Notes under the pieces: generated by a model
The model's input: the letters and a program-made list of their open reading frames with translations, nothing else
Told to the model about the DNA's origin: nothing
Databases searched by the model: none
In this document: one piece after another, positions 26,326 through 35,653 of the stretch
How positions within the stretch are numbered: position 1 is the stretch's first letter
Layout: the number at the start of each line of letters is the position of its first letter
Position numbers and translations under genes: made by a program
NCBI RefSeq assembly: GCF_018614955.1
Contig: NZ_JAGGNV010000026.1
Location: 62,001 to 126,000 of the forward strand
Reading direction: 5' to 3'
DNA: 64,000 bases
DNA from: Variovorax paradoxus
GTDB taxonomy: Bacteria; Pseudomonadota; Gammaproteobacteria; Burkholderiales; Burkholderiaceae_C

Positions 26326-27174
26326 CTAGGGAGTCTGGAACAGCGGCAACAGGCGCCCGGCGGTGAAACCGCCGTCCACCATGAGGCAGTCGCCGGTGAT
26401 GAAGTCCGCCTCGTCGGACAGCAGGAAGGCCACGGCACCCGCGACATCGCCGGGCTCGCCGACGCGGCCGCGCGGCATCATGCGGACGGCAGCCTCGCGG
26501 AACGCGGCCGTGCCGAAGTGGTCGTGCGTGACGATCAACCCCGGCGCCACGGCGTTCACGCGGATGCCGTGAGCGCCCAGCTCCCACGCGGTGGATTTGG
26601 TGAACATCACGATGGCGGCCTTGGACGCCGCATAGTGCGACGCGCCCTGGCGCGCGGAGAAAGCCGAGACGGACGCGATGTTCACGATGGCGCCCCCGCC
26701 GCCCTCGGCGCGGCGCATGCGGCCGAACTGCTGCGTGCATCGAAAGGGGCCGTTGAGGTTGACGTCCAGCGTTGCGGTCCAGACCTCCTCGGGCATGTCG
26801 AGCATGGGCTGGTCCGACCAGATGCCCGCGTTGTTCACCAGCGCCGTTGGCGTGCCGAGCTGCCGCTGCACGCCGGCAAACACCTCGTGCACCTCGTCGC
26901 CGTTGCGAACATTCAGCGCCCAGGGGTGGACGCGGACGCCGGGCGCGGCGACCTCACTGCCGATCTCCCGGGCCGTTTCGCTCGCCGCGGCGGCGTCGAC
27001 ATCGGTCACGGCGACGTCATAACCCTGGCGGGCCAGGCGCTCGGCAATCGCCCGGCCGAGGCCGCGGGCGGCGCCGGTGACGATGGCGACCCGAGGCGCG
27101 CCGGCATTCGTTGGAGTACCTTCACCTTCGGCTCCGGTGCGAGCTTGCTTGGGGCGGCCCGGCACTGCGCTCAT
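26326..27174 (-). CDS. Short-chain dehydrogenase/reductase (SDR)
   Basis: 282 residues. T-G-A-A-R-G-L-G near 35, V-T-D-V-D after the second strand (Asp, so NAD(H) likely), N-N-A-G near 115 and Y-A-A-S-K near 180: a complete classical SDR. About 28 extra N-terminal residues precede the fold. The ATG at 27174 overlaps the stop of the preceding gene (ATGA), which decides this start. Probably oxidises a hydroxy intermediate of the compound taken up by the neighbouring importer. Confidence 0.86.
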   Translation of the reverse strand: MSAVPGRPKQARTGAEGEGTPTNAGAPRVAIVTGAARGLGRAIAERLARQGYDVAVTDVDAAAASETAREIGSEVAAPGVRVHPWALNVRNGDEVHEVFAGVQRQLGTPTALVNNAGIWSDQPMLDMPEEVWTATLDVNLNGPFRCTQQFGRMRRAEGGGGAIVNIASVSAFSARQGASHYAASKAAIVMFTKSTAWELGAHGIRVNAVAPGLIVTHDHFGTAAFREAAVRMMPRGRVGEPGDVAGAVAFLLSDEADFITGDCLMVDGGFTAGRLLPLFQTP

Positions 27175-27902
27175 GGGTTTGCCCCCGTGCTGCGCACCGC
27201 ACGATGCGCCTGGTCGGCGTCCATCGCGAAGACCAGCTGGTAAGAGTGGGCCTGCCACTCCGTCGCCGCATCCGGCCCCAGCTGGCCCAAGCGCGCGCGC
27301 AGCGCCTCGGTGGCAGCGTCCAGCGCGGCGGGACGACAGGCTTCGACGACGATGCCCCAGGGGTAGTCGTCGCGCCGCAGCGTGTCGGTGGCGCGTCCCT
27401 CCTGCGTGCGGTCCTTGAAGTGCGTGACGCCGACGTCCGGCCGGTACAGCTGCACGGCGGTAACCGAGTTGCAGGCGTAGGCGGCATCCAGTGCCGAGGC
27501 GACTGCATCGTCGGTTTGCGCACCCAGGGTCGACAGTCCTGGCAGCCGCAGCGTCCGCACGTAGACGCCGTTGCCGGCGCCGCGCTCCTGCACGACTTCG
27601 CCGGCCGTGCGCGTGAGCTCGCGCAGCATGGGAACGACCCGCCGTGTCAGCGGGGTCGGGCCATCCAGCCGCGCTTCATAAGCTGGCGATTGCAGCGCCT
27701 GGAGATCCTGCGCGTCGTAGATGACCAGGTAGCCGTGTCCCTTTTGTGCTGGCGCGCCGATGGCGACGAAGCGCCGCCCCTGGACAAAGCCCGGGATGGT
27801 CACGCGCTCGATCACGTGCTCACGGTTGTGCCAGGTGTCGAAGTCTGCTTCGTGCTCGGCCGGCAGGTCGAACCAGTTGATCAACAGGGCGCGGCGCGTC
27901 AT
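27171..27902 (-). CDS. DUF4286-like protein, dimeric ferredoxin-like fold
   Basis: 243 residues. N-terminal half: A-L-L-I-N-W-F-D-L-P then D-F-D-T-W-H-N-R-E-H and P-G-F-V-Q-G-R-R-F, typical of DUF4286 (EthD-like alpha+beta barrel) with the conserved W-x-N-x-E-H. The second half looks like a degenerate repeat of the fold. Function unknown; relatives accompany ring-degradation genes. Both ends overlap neighbours by 4 bp. Confidence 0.7.
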   Translation of the reverse strand: MTRRALLINWFDLPAEHEADFDTWHNREHVIERVTIPGFVQGRRFVAIGAPAQKGHGYLVIYDAQDLQALQSPAYEARLDGPTPLTRRVVPMLRELTRTAGEVVQERGAGNGVYVRTLRLPGLSTLGAQTDDAVASALDAAYACNSVTAVQLYRPDVGVTHFKDRTQEGRATDTLRRDDYPWGIVVEACRPAALDAATEALRARLGQLGPDAATEWQAHSYQLVFAMDADQAHRAVRSTGANP

Positions 27903-28894
27903 GACTGGCCGGCCTTGTACATGGCGATGCATTCCCGCGCGCCTGCTTCGAAGCCATAGGCCGGCGTCCAGTCCAGCTCCTTGCGCAGGGCGCTGGAGTC
28001 GAGGTCCGCATAGTTGAAGCCGGGCACATCCATGCCGGCGCCTTCGGTCGCGGTGACGTCCTCGAAACCGATGGATGCGCCTTTGGGGAGCGACTTCTCG
28101 GCCAGGTCCATCATCTGGCGGATGCTGTAGTACTCGCCGGTACCCAGGTTGTAGACCTCGCGCGCGAACCGCGCGGGCCACAGGCAGGCGCGCACGAACA
28201 CGTCGGCGCAGTCCTTGACGTACATGGGATTGATGCTGGTCTGCGGGGACCAGGGCCGCGTCACCGTGCCGCGGCCGTCCAGCGTGGCGTCCCGCATCGC
28301 CTGGTTCAGGATGCCGACAGCGCCCGTGAGCCGGCCCACGCCGAAGGTCATGACGGGGCGCAGGCCGACGATGTCGGCGCCGGTGCGGATTTCCTGCGCG
28401 GCCAGTCCCTCGCACACGTACTTGGTGCTGCCGTACAGGTCGCCGGGCATCGGCGGATCGTCTTCGGTCACCCGATGTCGGCCCAGCAACTTCTCATAGT
28501 AGGGACGCGGCGCGTAGACGGCCGCCGTGCTGGCATAGACCACGCGCTTCATGCCCAACGCCCTGGACAGCTGGAAGATGTTGCTCGTGCCGATGCAATT
28601 GATCGCCACGCCGCGGGTCGGCTTGAGCGCGGCCTGGATGGTCAGCACGGCCGCCAGGTGGATGACCCGGCTGACCGAATGCCGAGACGCCACTTCGAGC
28701 AGGTCGCCCAGGTCGCTTACGTCGCCGCGCTCCACCGCCACGCGCTGGCGGATGTCGGCGATGTTCTCGTCGGACGGCGCGGCGTCGAAAAGCACGGGCT
28801 TCAGGCCTCGGTCCAGCAGGTAGCGCGCCACGTGGGCGCCGATCAGGCCCGTGCCGCCGGTCACCAGCACGCTGTCGCCGTGTGAGTCAGCCAT
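27899..28894 (-). CDS. NAD-dependent epimerase/dehydratase (extended SDR)
   Basis: 331 residues. T-G-G-T-G-L-I-G near residue 12, H-L-A-A near 75, S-T-A-A-V-Y near 120 and the catalytic Y-G-S-T-K near 154 show an intact extended SDR. Such enzymes epimerise nucleotide sugars or oxidise/reduce hydroxy groups on lipids and steroids; in this operon (importer, SDR) a 3-hydroxy/3-oxo lipid substrate is more likely than a sugar. Start ATG at 28894 chosen because the cofactor loop follows at once. Confidence 0.82.
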   Translation of the reverse strand: MADSHGDSVLVTGGTGLIGAHVARYLLDRGLKPVLFDAAPSDENIADIRQRVAVERGDVSDLGDLLEVASRHSVSRVIHLAAVLTIQAALKPTRGVAINCIGTSNIFQLSRALGMKRVVYASTAAVYAPRPYYEKLLGRHRVTEDDPPMPGDLYGSTKYVCEGLAAQEIRTGADIVGLRPVMTFGVGRLTGAVGILNQAMRDATLDGRGTVTRPWSPQTSINPMYVKDCADVFVRACLWPARFAREVYNLGTGEYYSIRQMMDLAEKSLPKGASIGFEDVTATEGAGMDVPGFNYADLDSSALRKELDWTPAYGFEAGARECIAMYKAGQS

Positions 28895-28926
28895 TTGTTC
28901 GTTCCTTGAAAATGCAGGATGGGAAG

Positions 28927-29772
28927 TCAGTGGTGTTCCTCGGTCGCGGACTGCGCGCCGAGAATGAGATTGACGAGCTGCGAGCGGTGGTCGACGCCGT
29001 CGGAAGCGTCGTCGTTCACGGCGATCGAGCGCTCCACCCGTCCGAGCACCAGCACGTGCAGCTCGTCGGCGCAGCGCACCGCCAGGTCCACGTGCTGCTC
29101 GGCCAGGAGGATGGCCTTGCCCGCGGACGCCAGCCGTTCGATGGTCGCGGCCACCTGGTCCACCATCACCGGTGCGAGCCCGAGCGCCGGTTCGTCCAGC
29201 ATGATGAGCTTCGGCTCGCTCATGAGCGCGCGGGCGATCGCCACCATCTGCTGCTCGCCGCCGCTCAGGCTGCCGGCGGTCTGATCGCGACGCTCCGCCA
29301 ACCGCGGAAAAATCGTTGCCACCTCGTCGAAGCGGCGTCGGATGAGGGCGGCCGAGGCCTGCGGCGCCCCGGCGCGCAGGTTGTCCATGACGCTCAGCCG
29401 CGAAAACAGTCCGCGTCCCTCGGGCACGTGGGCCATGCCCATCAGCGCGCGCCGATGCGCCGGCAGCCGGCCCAGGGGCTTGCCGTCGAACTGGCAATCG
29501 CCCGACGCGAAAGGCGTGAGGCCCGATATCGCCCGCAGCAACGAGCTCTTGCCCGCGCCGTTCGTGCCGACGAGGCCGACCACCCGGCCCGGCCGGACAT
29601 CGAAGCTCACCGAATGCACGGCCGTGACCGGACCGTAGCGCACGCTGACGTCCTGGATCGCCAGGCCCTGGACGCCTCGCGGATTCGCGTTCATCGATTG
29701 GCCTTGACCTTTGCCGCCGCGGGCTGCGGCGAGATCCGCCTCGGGAGCGTTGGCAGCGTCGAGCCGGCTCAT
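28927..29772 (-). CDS. livF: ABC transporter ATPase LivF
   Basis: 281 residues if started at the ATG that overlaps the livG stop; a second ATG at 29694 would give 255 and a more usual N-terminus. Walker A G-T-N-G-A-G-K-S-S, signature L-S-G-G-E-Q-Q-M, Walker B L-I-M-L-D-E-P-A-L-G-L, H-loop-region A-E-Q-H. Second ATPase of the 25.9-33.6 kb importer. Confidence 0.9.
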   Translation of the reverse strand: MSRLDAANAPEADLAAARGGKGQGQSMNANPRGVQGLAIQDVSVRYGPVTAVHSVSFDVRPGRVVGLVGTNGAGKSSLLRAISGLTPFASGDCQFDGKPLGRLPAHRRALMGMAHVPEGRGLFSRLSVMDNLRAGAPQASAALIRRRFDEVATIFPRLAERRDQTAGSLSGGEQQMVAIARALMSEPKLIMLDEPALGLAPVMVDQVAATIERLASAGKAILLAEQHVDLAVRCADELHVLVLGRVERSIAVNDDASDGVDHRSQLVNLILGAQSATEEHH

Positions 29773-30470
29773 ACGACGGCTCCACCGAGGTAGACGCGGC
29801 GCACGCTGTCGGAGGCCAGCACGTCATCGGTATCGCCCGAGGCGACCATCTCGCCGGAATTGAGCACGAGCATTCGCCGGGCCAGGCGGCGCAGGAACCG
29901 CATGTCGTGATCGATGACGCAGATGCCGATGTTGCGGGCCGCGCTCGAGGCGAGCGCCTTGGAGATTTCACTGGACTCGTCGGCGCTCAGGCCGGAGGAG
30001 GGCTCGTCGATCAGCAGGAAGCGGGGACGCATCAGCAACGCGAGCGCCAGGCCGAGGTTGCGCTTGACCCCATAAGGCAGGTCCTTGGGACGATGCGGGA
30101 GGTAAGGCGTGAGCCGAAGCATCTCGAGGATTTCGCGAACGTCCCCATCGGCCGGATCCGCATGGGGCACGACCGCCAGGTGTTCGAGCACGGTCAGCGA
30201 ATCGAAGACTCGCGTGGCCTGGAAGCTCCGCACCAGCCCACGCTTGGCACGCTGGTCGGGCGGCAGCCCTTCCATGTCCTGGCCGTCCACCCGGACGCGG
30301 CCGCTGACGAGGTCGGTGAAACCGCTGATGCCGTTGAGCAGCGTGGTCTTACCCGCGCCGTTCGGACCGATGATCCCAAGGATTTCGCCCGGGCGCACCT
30401 CGAGCGAGATGCCGCTCACGGCGGTGAGTCCGCCGAAGCGGATGGTCATGTTCTCGACCAGCAGCGACAT
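29769..30470 (-). CDS. livG: ABC transporter ATPase LivG
   Basis: 233 residues. Walker A G-P-N-G-A-G-K-T-T near 36, Q-loop S-F-Q-A-T-R, signature L-P-Y-G-V-K-R-N-L-G, Walker B F-L-L-I-D-E-P-S-S-G-L, H-loop I-D-H-D-M. Overlaps livM (TGATG) and livF (ATGA), indicating translational coupling through the whole transporter. Confidence 0.91.
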   Translation of the reverse strand: MSLLVENMTIRFGGLTAVSGISLEVRPGEILGIIGPNGAGKTTLLNGISGFTDLVSGRVRVDGQDMEGLPPDQRAKRGLVRSFQATRVFDSLTVLEHLAVVPHADPADGDVREILEMLRLTPYLPHRPKDLPYGVKRNLGLALALLMRPRFLLIDEPSSGLSADESSEISKALASSAARNIGICVIDHDMRFLRRLARRMLVLNSGEMVASGDTDDVLASDSVRRVYLGGAVV

Positions 30471-31561
30471 CAGCGCGCTCCTTTGTCGGTGTCGCCGGCG
30501 GGCGGGGCGGCCCGGCGTCGGTGGGCGAGATAACGGTCGAGGACGGTTCCGCCGATACCGTCGGGGAACAGCGTGATGGCCAGGATGAGCCCGCCACCGT
30601 AGATCCACGCCGCGATCAGCGGACCCACGTCCAGCAGGTCGGGCAGGAAGACCACCGCGATGGCGCCGAGCATCGGGCCGGGCACGATGCGCCAGCCGCC
30701 GATGATCAGGGCGGTGACCGCGGCCAGCGCATGGGTCGCGCTGAAGACGCTGGGGTCGATGAAGCGCAGGCTGAAGGTGATGAGCGCGCCGGCGAAGCCG
30801 CACAGCATCGCCGACAGGGCGAACAGCCCGTACTGGAAGCGCTGGGGCGAGACCCCGAGCGCGCGCGCCATGGACGGATCGTCGCCGATGGCGATGGCAC
30901 GCAGGCCCGTCGCCGAGTGGCGAAAGGCGAAGAAGCCCGCGGTGGTGAGCGCCACGGCGGCCAGGGCCACCCAGTAGACGGCCATGCGGTGATCCTCCAC
31001 GAACCACAGCACGGACCCTTCGTACTTCAGCGAGATGCCCGACCAGCCGCCGGTGAGCGACTGCCACGAGACGATCACGCTGCGGAACAGTTCGGCCAGT
31101 GCGAACGTGATCAGCGCGAAATGGATGCCCTTGAGGCGGAACACGACGGGCGACACGATCAGCGCGACCACGCCGGGCAGCACGGTCGCGACGAGGATGC
31201 CCAGCGCCAGCGGCCACCCGCGTTCGCCGACGCCGAGAACCACGGTGTAGGCGCCGAGGGCATAGAAGCCGCCCACGCCGAACATCAGCAGGCGCAGGTA
31301 GGTGTAGATGGCGCCCACCGCATGCCCCAGCAGCACGAAGACCAAGGTCGTGGTCGCGACGGCGATCAGGTAGTTGGGAGCCATGAAGGGAAAGAGCGCG
31401 CCGCACACGAGCACGACGGCAAGCCACGCCACGCCCGCCTTGCGCAGAAGCGGCCCGCGCAGGCGCTGCGGGACGGCGGGATCGACCGCCGGCCGTGCGG
31501 GCGCCGCCGTTTCAGGCCTCACGGCAAGGTCATGGGCGCTCACTGACGACCTTTCGGGCAA
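30470..31561 (-). CDS. livM: ABC permease LivM
   Basis: 363 residues, eight to nine hydrophobic segments from about residue 43. G-H-A-V-G-A-I-Y-T-Y-L near 78 and L-K-G-I-H-F-A-L-I-T-F-A near 140 are LivM-like. The 40 N-terminal residues are polar and proline-rich. The chosen ATG overlaps livH by 32 bp; a GTG at 31543 (V-S-A-H-D) is a reasonable alternative. Confidence 0.88.
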   Translation of the reverse strand: MPERSSVSAHDLAVRPETAAPARPAVDPAVPQRLRGPLLRKAGVAWLAVVLVCGALFPFMAPNYLIAVATTTLVFVLLGHAVGAIYTYLRLLMFGVGGFYALGAYTVVLGVGERGWPLALGILVATVLPGVVALIVSPVVFRLKGIHFALITFALAELFRSVIVSWQSLTGGWSGISLKYEGSVLWFVEDHRMAVYWVALAAVALTTAGFFAFRHSATGLRAIAIGDDPSMARALGVSPQRFQYGLFALSAMLCGFAGALITFSLRFIDPSVFSATHALAAVTALIIGGWRIVPGPMLGAIAVVFLPDLLDVGPLIAAWIYGGGLILAITLFPDGIGGTVLDRYLAHRRRAAPPAGDTDKGAR

Positions 31562-32399
31562 GCAGGCCTTCCGGCTTGAGGATCAGCACAAGCGCCACCA
31601 GGCCGAACTGGTAGACCAGCGCGTAGCTGGGCGAGATGAAAGCCAGGCCGAGGTTGGTCGCTACGCCCAGCAGGATGCCCGCGACCAGCACGCCGGGAAT
31701 GCTGCCCATGGTGCCGATGATGATGACCATGAAGGCGATCATGGTGGGCTCCTCGGCCGAGAACGCCGTCACCGGCTGGATGGTCGCCATGAGCGCGCCG
31801 GCCACCGCCGCCACGCCCGCGCCCACCGCAAAGTTGATGTTCACGACTCGCCCGACGTTCATGCCCATCAGGGAGGCGACTTCGCGGTTGTCTGCCAGCG
31901 CGCGGGTCTGCAGGCCGAAGCGCGTGAAGCGGATCACGCCCCAGTAGGCCACGACCGCGGCAAAGCCCAGCAAGCCGACCATGAGCCGCTGTTCGCTGAC
32001 CGAGATGCCGAGGATGGATACCGTGTCGAACGACCAGGGATCGATGGTCCGCACCCGCGTGCCGAACAGCCCGAGGGCGGTGTTCTGGATGATGGCCAGC
32101 AGGCCCACCGAAATGATCAGGCCGTTGATCGGGTTGGAGAGCGTCTGGCGGAACAGGCCCCGTTCGGCCAGGCTCGCGAGCAGGTACACCACGGCGAACG
32201 AGATGAGCACGGCCACGGGGAACGACACGCCCATGTTCACCAGCACGACCGTGCAATACGCGCCGACGAGCACGAAGCCGCCATGCGCGAAGTTGATGAT
32301 GTCGATGATGCCGAAGGTCACCGTCAGCCCGATGGCGTAGGCGGCAAAGATGCCGCCAGCCACCAGGCCCATGATGATCTGGGTCCACAACAGGTCCAT
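31530..32399 (-). CDS. livH: ABC permease LivH
   Basis: 289 residues. N-F-A-H-G-G-F-V-L-V-G-A-Y near 36-48 and I-I-I-G-T-M-G-S-I-P-G-V near 225-236 are the LivH signatures; about eight transmembrane helices. Inner-membrane channel of the second importer. 30 bp after the binding-protein gene. Confidence 0.91.
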   Translation of the reverse strand: MDLLWTQIIMGLVAGGIFAAYAIGLTVTFGIIDIINFAHGGFVLVGAYCTVVLVNMGVSFPVAVLISFAVVYLLASLAERGLFRQTLSNPINGLIISVGLLAIIQNTALGLFGTRVRTIDPWSFDTVSILGISVSEQRLMVGLLGFAAVVAYWGVIRFTRFGLQTRALADNREVASLMGMNVGRVVNINFAVGAGVAAVAGALMATIQPVTAFSAEEPTMIAFMVIIIGTMGSIPGVLVAGILLGVATNLGLAFISPSYALVYQFGLVALVLILKPEGLLARKVVSERP

Positions 32400-32429
32400 G
32401 GTGCTTCTTTCGTGCTGCCTGGCCGACGC

Positions 32430-33605
32430 TTACTGGTCGACGCGCTTGCAGTTCGGGGTGACGGTGAGGCTGCACACCTGGAAACTGGTGGCGCCCTGGC
32501 CGTTGGGCAGGATACGGATCGCCGGCACCGGACCGTTGGGGAACTCGAAGCGCTGGCCACGCAGGCTCGCCATCACCTTGGCCGAGTCGGTCACGGTGCC
32601 CGCGCGCTTGAGCGCTTCCACATAGGCGTACACCCACGGGTAGCTCAGCATGGACAGCGCGTCCTGGGACGAGCTTTGCGTGCCGGTGAAGGCTTCGTAG
32701 CGCTTGACGTAGTCGACCATTCCGGCTCCTGTGTCGGAGAGGCCGACCACGGGCGCCACCCACACGTACGTGGACAGGGGCTCCTTGCCGGTTTTGGTGG
32801 CCGGCACGGTGGAGGCGCCCGGCGCGCCGATGTACCACTTGGCGAGATCGGCCTGCCGCGCCTGCGTGACGAAAGGCACCATCCAGCTGTCTGAATAGCC
32901 GAGGAACAGCGCGTCGGGCTTCAGGGCCTTCAGGCGCGAGATCACCGCGCTGAAATCGGTGGTCGACGACGGCAGGAACTCATCGGCCAGCACCTTGCCG
33001 CCCGCTTTCTCGAAGCTTTGGCGGAACAGTGGCGAGATGATCCGCGACGAGGCTTCGTCCTGGTTGACCATCACCACCGTCTTGATGCCCAGCTTGGCGA
33101 AGGTTTGCGTTCCCAGCGTGGTGAGCACGCCGTTCTCGCCTCCATAGGGGTTGTTGCTGTTGATGAGGAAGGGCACCTTCTCGGTCGTCTCGTTAACGGC
33201 GGCCTGCGCGACCAGCGGTGGCGCGAAGTGGGGCACCTTGGCGCGCTGCGTCACGTCGATCATGGGCTTGGTCGTCGTGCCCGCGATGTCGCCGAAGACG
33301 ACCGACACGCGATCGCGCTCGACCAGCTTGCTGATGCCGCTGAGGGCGGCGCTCGGATCGCTCTTAGTGTCCACTTCGATCAGTTGCAGCTTGTAGGTCT
33401 TGTCGCCGACCTTGAAGCCTTCCTTGTTGATCTCGGCCACCGCCAGGCGCGTGCCTTGTGCGGCCGCCAGGCCCAGGGAGCTGGCGGCGCCGGAGATGGA
33501 CCAGATCGATCCCACCTTCACCACGTCCTGCGCGTGCAGGGCCAGCGGCGCTGCAAGGCAGGACGCAGCGACGAGAGTGGCGAGGTAACGCCTGCGGTGG
33601 ACCAT
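32430..33605 (-). CDS. Periplasmic substrate-binding protein of Liv-type ABC importer
   Basis: 391 residues from the ATG at 33605 (AAGGGAGA 6 bp upstream). Signal peptide with cleavage near L-H-A-Q|D-V, then I-W-S-I-S-G-A-A-S-S-L-G and V-V-F-G-D-I-A-G-T-T-T for ligand contact. A C-terminal pair of cysteines (V-C-S...N-C-K) may form a disulphide. First gene of the minus Liv operon, 74 bp downstream of operator copy F. Confidence 0.9.
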   Translation of the reverse strand: MVHRRRYLATLVAASCLAAPLALHAQDVVKVGSIWSISGAASSLGLAAAQGTRLAVAEINKEGFKVGDKTYKLQLIEVDTKSDPSAALSGISKLVERDRVSVVFGDIAGTTTKPMIDVTQRAKVPHFAPPLVAQAAVNETTEKVPFLINSNNPYGGENGVLTTLGTQTFAKLGIKTVVMVNQDEASSRIISPLFRQSFEKAGGKVLADEFLPSSTTDFSAVISRLKALKPDALFLGYSDSWMVPFVTQARQADLAKWYIGAPGASTVPATKTGKEPLSTYVWVAPVVGLSDTGAGMVDYVKRYEAFTGTQSSSQDALSMLSYPWVYAYVEALKRAGTVTDSAKVMASLRGQRFEFPNGPVPAIRILPNGQGATSFQVCSLTVTPNCKRVDQ

Positions 33606-33678
33606 GGTGTCTCCCTTCGGATGAACGTGCAGGACGCACAAAAAGTTGAACCGAAGGCCAATGATGCAGCAGCACACG

Positions 33679-33692
33679 GTACGCTAGCGTAG
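33679..33692. promoter_or_regulatory. Palindromic operator copy F
   Basis: GTACGC-TA-GCGTAG, one base from a perfect 14-bp dyad; 74 bp upstream of the binding-protein start at 33605 (minus strand). Confidence 0.68.
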
Positions 33693-33791
33693 AGGTTTCC
33701 CTATGCGCGGCGTCTCGGGGGGGCGTTGGGCTGCTTTCGGCGGCCCGCCAGCGCCGAACATGCAAATGCGCATGAAAGGCGGTAAGTCGAC

Positions 33792-33829
33792 ACATAGTGC
33801 GCTGGCGTACGATAATGGAAAACACTTAG
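33792..33829 (+). repeat. 38-bp promoter block, copy 2 (copy 1 at 3153-3190)
   Basis: Starts ACATAGTGCGC, holds operator copy G and ends TAATGGAAAACACTTAG; 34 of 38 positions agree with copy 1. Same orientation relative to the plus-strand operon that follows. Confidence 0.7.
33797..33810. promoter_or_regulatory. Palindromic operator copy G
   Basis: GTGCGC-TG-GCGTAC followed by GAT (TACGAT as possible -10). A TCGACA at 33787-33792 lies 15 bp before that hexamer and could serve as a weak -35. Confidence 0.65.
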
Positions 33830-33898
33830 ACAAATCTGCTGGCCGCCTTGCATTCGATGTTGACGCGGTCCTTCCCGGGTCGCTACGATCGACAATTC

Positions 33899-33912
33899 GT
33901 ACGGTAGCGAAC
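33899..33912. promoter_or_regulatory. Palindromic operator copy G2
   Basis: GTACGG-TA-GCGAAC, 27 bp upstream of the SDR start at 33939 and 102 bp after copy G, mirroring the A/A2 spacing of 111 bp at 3.2 kb. Confidence 0.6.
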
Positions 33913-33938
33913 CAACAACATCGCGAAAGGCTGAGTCC

Positions 33939-34727
33939 ATGAACAGGCTGCAGGGCAAGCGCTGCGTCGTCACTGGCGGCGGCAGCGGCATCGGCCGCGC
34001 GAGCGCGCAACGGCTGGCCGGGGAGGGCGCGAGCGTCCTCGTGGTCGGCCGCAGCGTCGACAACACGAACGAGACCGTGTCCCTGATCACCGCCGCTGGC
34101 GGCCGCGCCGCCGCGCTGGTGGCCGACGCCACCTCCGAAAGCGACGTGCAGGCCATGGTGCGCCGCTGCCTGGGCAAGTTCGGCGGCCTCGACGTGTTTT
34201 TCGCGAACGCCGGCACGCCGGGCACCAACGCGGGCATCTTCGACCAGACGGTCGAGGAGTGGAACGAGGTGTGGCGCATCAACGTGATCAGCTGCATGCT
34301 GGCCATCAAGCACGCCGGCCTGCACATGGCAGAGCAGGGGGCCGGCTCCATCATCCTCACCTCGTCGGCCGGCTCCCTACGGGCAAACGCGGGCGCCATC
34401 TCCTACAGCGCAAGCAAGGCGGCCGTGAACAACCTGACGCAGACGGCCGCCAACGCCTTTACGGGCAAGGGCGTGCGCGTGAACGCCGTGCTGCCGGGCC
34501 TGGTGGAGACGCAGATGACGCGCAAGGTCTTCGAGTACGCGCGGGAGCGCGGCAAGGCCGACCGCATCGGCCACATGACGCCCCTGCAGCGCGCCGGCCA
34601 GCCGCATGAGATCGCCGCCATGGTCGCTTTCCTGGCCAGCGACGACAGCTCGTTCGTCACGGGGCAGCTGTATGCGGTGGATGGCGGCATCAGCAGCACC
34701 CATCCGCACGGCCGCATCCCCGTTTGA
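33939..34727 (+). CDS. Short-chain dehydrogenase/reductase (SDR)
   Basis: 262 residues. T-G-G-G-S-G-I-G near 13, V-G-R-S after the second strand (Arg, suggesting NADP(H)), A-N-A-G near 90, L-T-S-S-A and Y-S-A-S-K near 152: complete classical SDR. GAAAGG upstream of the ATG. First gene of a two-gene operon with an exporter-type permease; oxidises or reduces a hydroxy/oxo acyl intermediate of unknown structure. Confidence 0.87.
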   Translation: MNRLQGKRCVVTGGGSGIGRASAQRLAGEGASVLVVGRSVDNTNETVSLITAAGGRAAALVADATSESDVQAMVRRCLGKFGGLDVFFANAGTPGTNAGIFDQTVEEWNEVWRINVISCMLAIKHAGLHMAEQGAGSIILTSSAGSLRANAGAISYSASKAAVNNLTQTAANAFTGKGVRVNAVLPGLVETQMTRKVFEYARERGKADRIGHMTPLQRAGQPHEIAAMVAFLASDDSSFVTGQLYAVDGGISSTHPHGRIPV

Positions 34728-35635
34728 GCGAGGCGGTTCCGGCGCAGCGGCGCGCATTGGCCGTCGGGCTCGCGCTCATCCTCGTGTGGGGCGCCAGTTT
34801 CAGCATCCAGAAGGCCTGCTACGCCGCCATGAGCCCGGGGGGTTTCCTGTTCTTCCGTTCATTGCTCATGTCCGTCCTGGCCGTGGCGCTGATGCGCTTC
34901 AACGGCCTGCCGCTGTGGCCGCGACTCGACCGCGCCGACTGGCGCCTGCTGATCATGTGCACCTTGTTCGGCCAGGTCATGCACATTGGGCTGGTCACCT
35001 ACGGCATTCACCTGTCGACCGCCTTCACCAGCTCGGTGATCATGGCCTGTGGCCCGGTAATTACGCTCGTGCTGTTGCGCATGCTGCACGGCGCCAGGCT
35101 GCGCCTGGCGCAGTTGCTGGGCGTGGCGGCCGCGCTCGCGGGCGTGCTGCTGTTCCTGGCCGACAAGCTTGCCAACGCCGAGGTGCGCGCCAGCCGCGGC
35201 GACCTGCTCATGCTGGCGGGCGCGGCGCTGTTTTCGCTCTACACGATCCGCGTCGTGCCCCTGCTGCAACGGCACGGCGGCACGCAGGTCATGTGCTGGA
35301 CCACGCTGCTGGCGGCGCCCGCGATGATGGCCGCGACGGCCGTCCCGGCTTTCCATTCGTCGTGGGAACAGGTACCTGCCCACATCTGGCTGGCGTTCGT
35401 CTGGTCGGCCACGGTGTCGGCGTTCGGGGGCTGGCTGGTGTGGTCGTGGGTGAACCTGGTGCGCGGCGTCGCACGTACGGCGCCGCTGCTCTACCTGGTG
35501 CCGCCCGTCGCCGGCCTCATCGGCTGGATCTGGCTGGGCGAAAGCCTGGGGCCGTGGAAGCTGCTGGGTGCCGGGGTGGCCATGGCCGGCGTGGCCATGG
35601 TGCAGTGGCCGGGGCCCCGGGCGAGCAATCACTGA
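34724..35635 (+). CDS. EamA-family (DMT) inner-membrane transporter
   Basis: 303 residues with ten predicted helices in two EamA repeats; W-G-A-S-F-S-I-Q-K near 22 and W-L-G-E-S near 275 are family landmarks. The start is a TTG overlapping the SDR stop codon (TTGA); a later ATG would cut the first helix. DMT proteins move metabolites across the inner membrane, often outward. Here it may export or import an acid intermediate of the same pathway. Confidence 0.85.
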   Translation: MSEAVPAQRRALAVGLALILVWGASFSIQKACYAAMSPGGFLFFRSLLMSVLAVALMRFNGLPLWPRLDRADWRLLIMCTLFGQVMHIGLVTYGIHLSTAFTSSVIMACGPVITLVLLRMLHGARLRLAQLLGVAAALAGVLLFLADKLANAEVRASRGDLLMLAGAALFSLYTIRVVPLLQRHGGTQVMCWTTLLAAPAMMAATAVPAFHSSWEQVPAHIWLAFVWSATVSAFGGWLVWSWVNLVRGVARTAPLLYLVPPVAGLIGWIWLGESLGPWKLLGAGVAMAGVAMVQWPGPRASNH

Positions 35636-35653
35636 GTTCCCGGGTAGATCCCG

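Larger units (their letters stand above)
33606..33938. promoter_or_regulatory. 333-bp divergent promoter region between Liv operon and SDR/EamA operon
   Basis: No coding region is supported. It carries three operator copies (F, G and G2) and the second copy of the 38-bp promoter block. F lies by the minus-strand operon and G/G2 by the plus-strand operon. Confidence 0.6.
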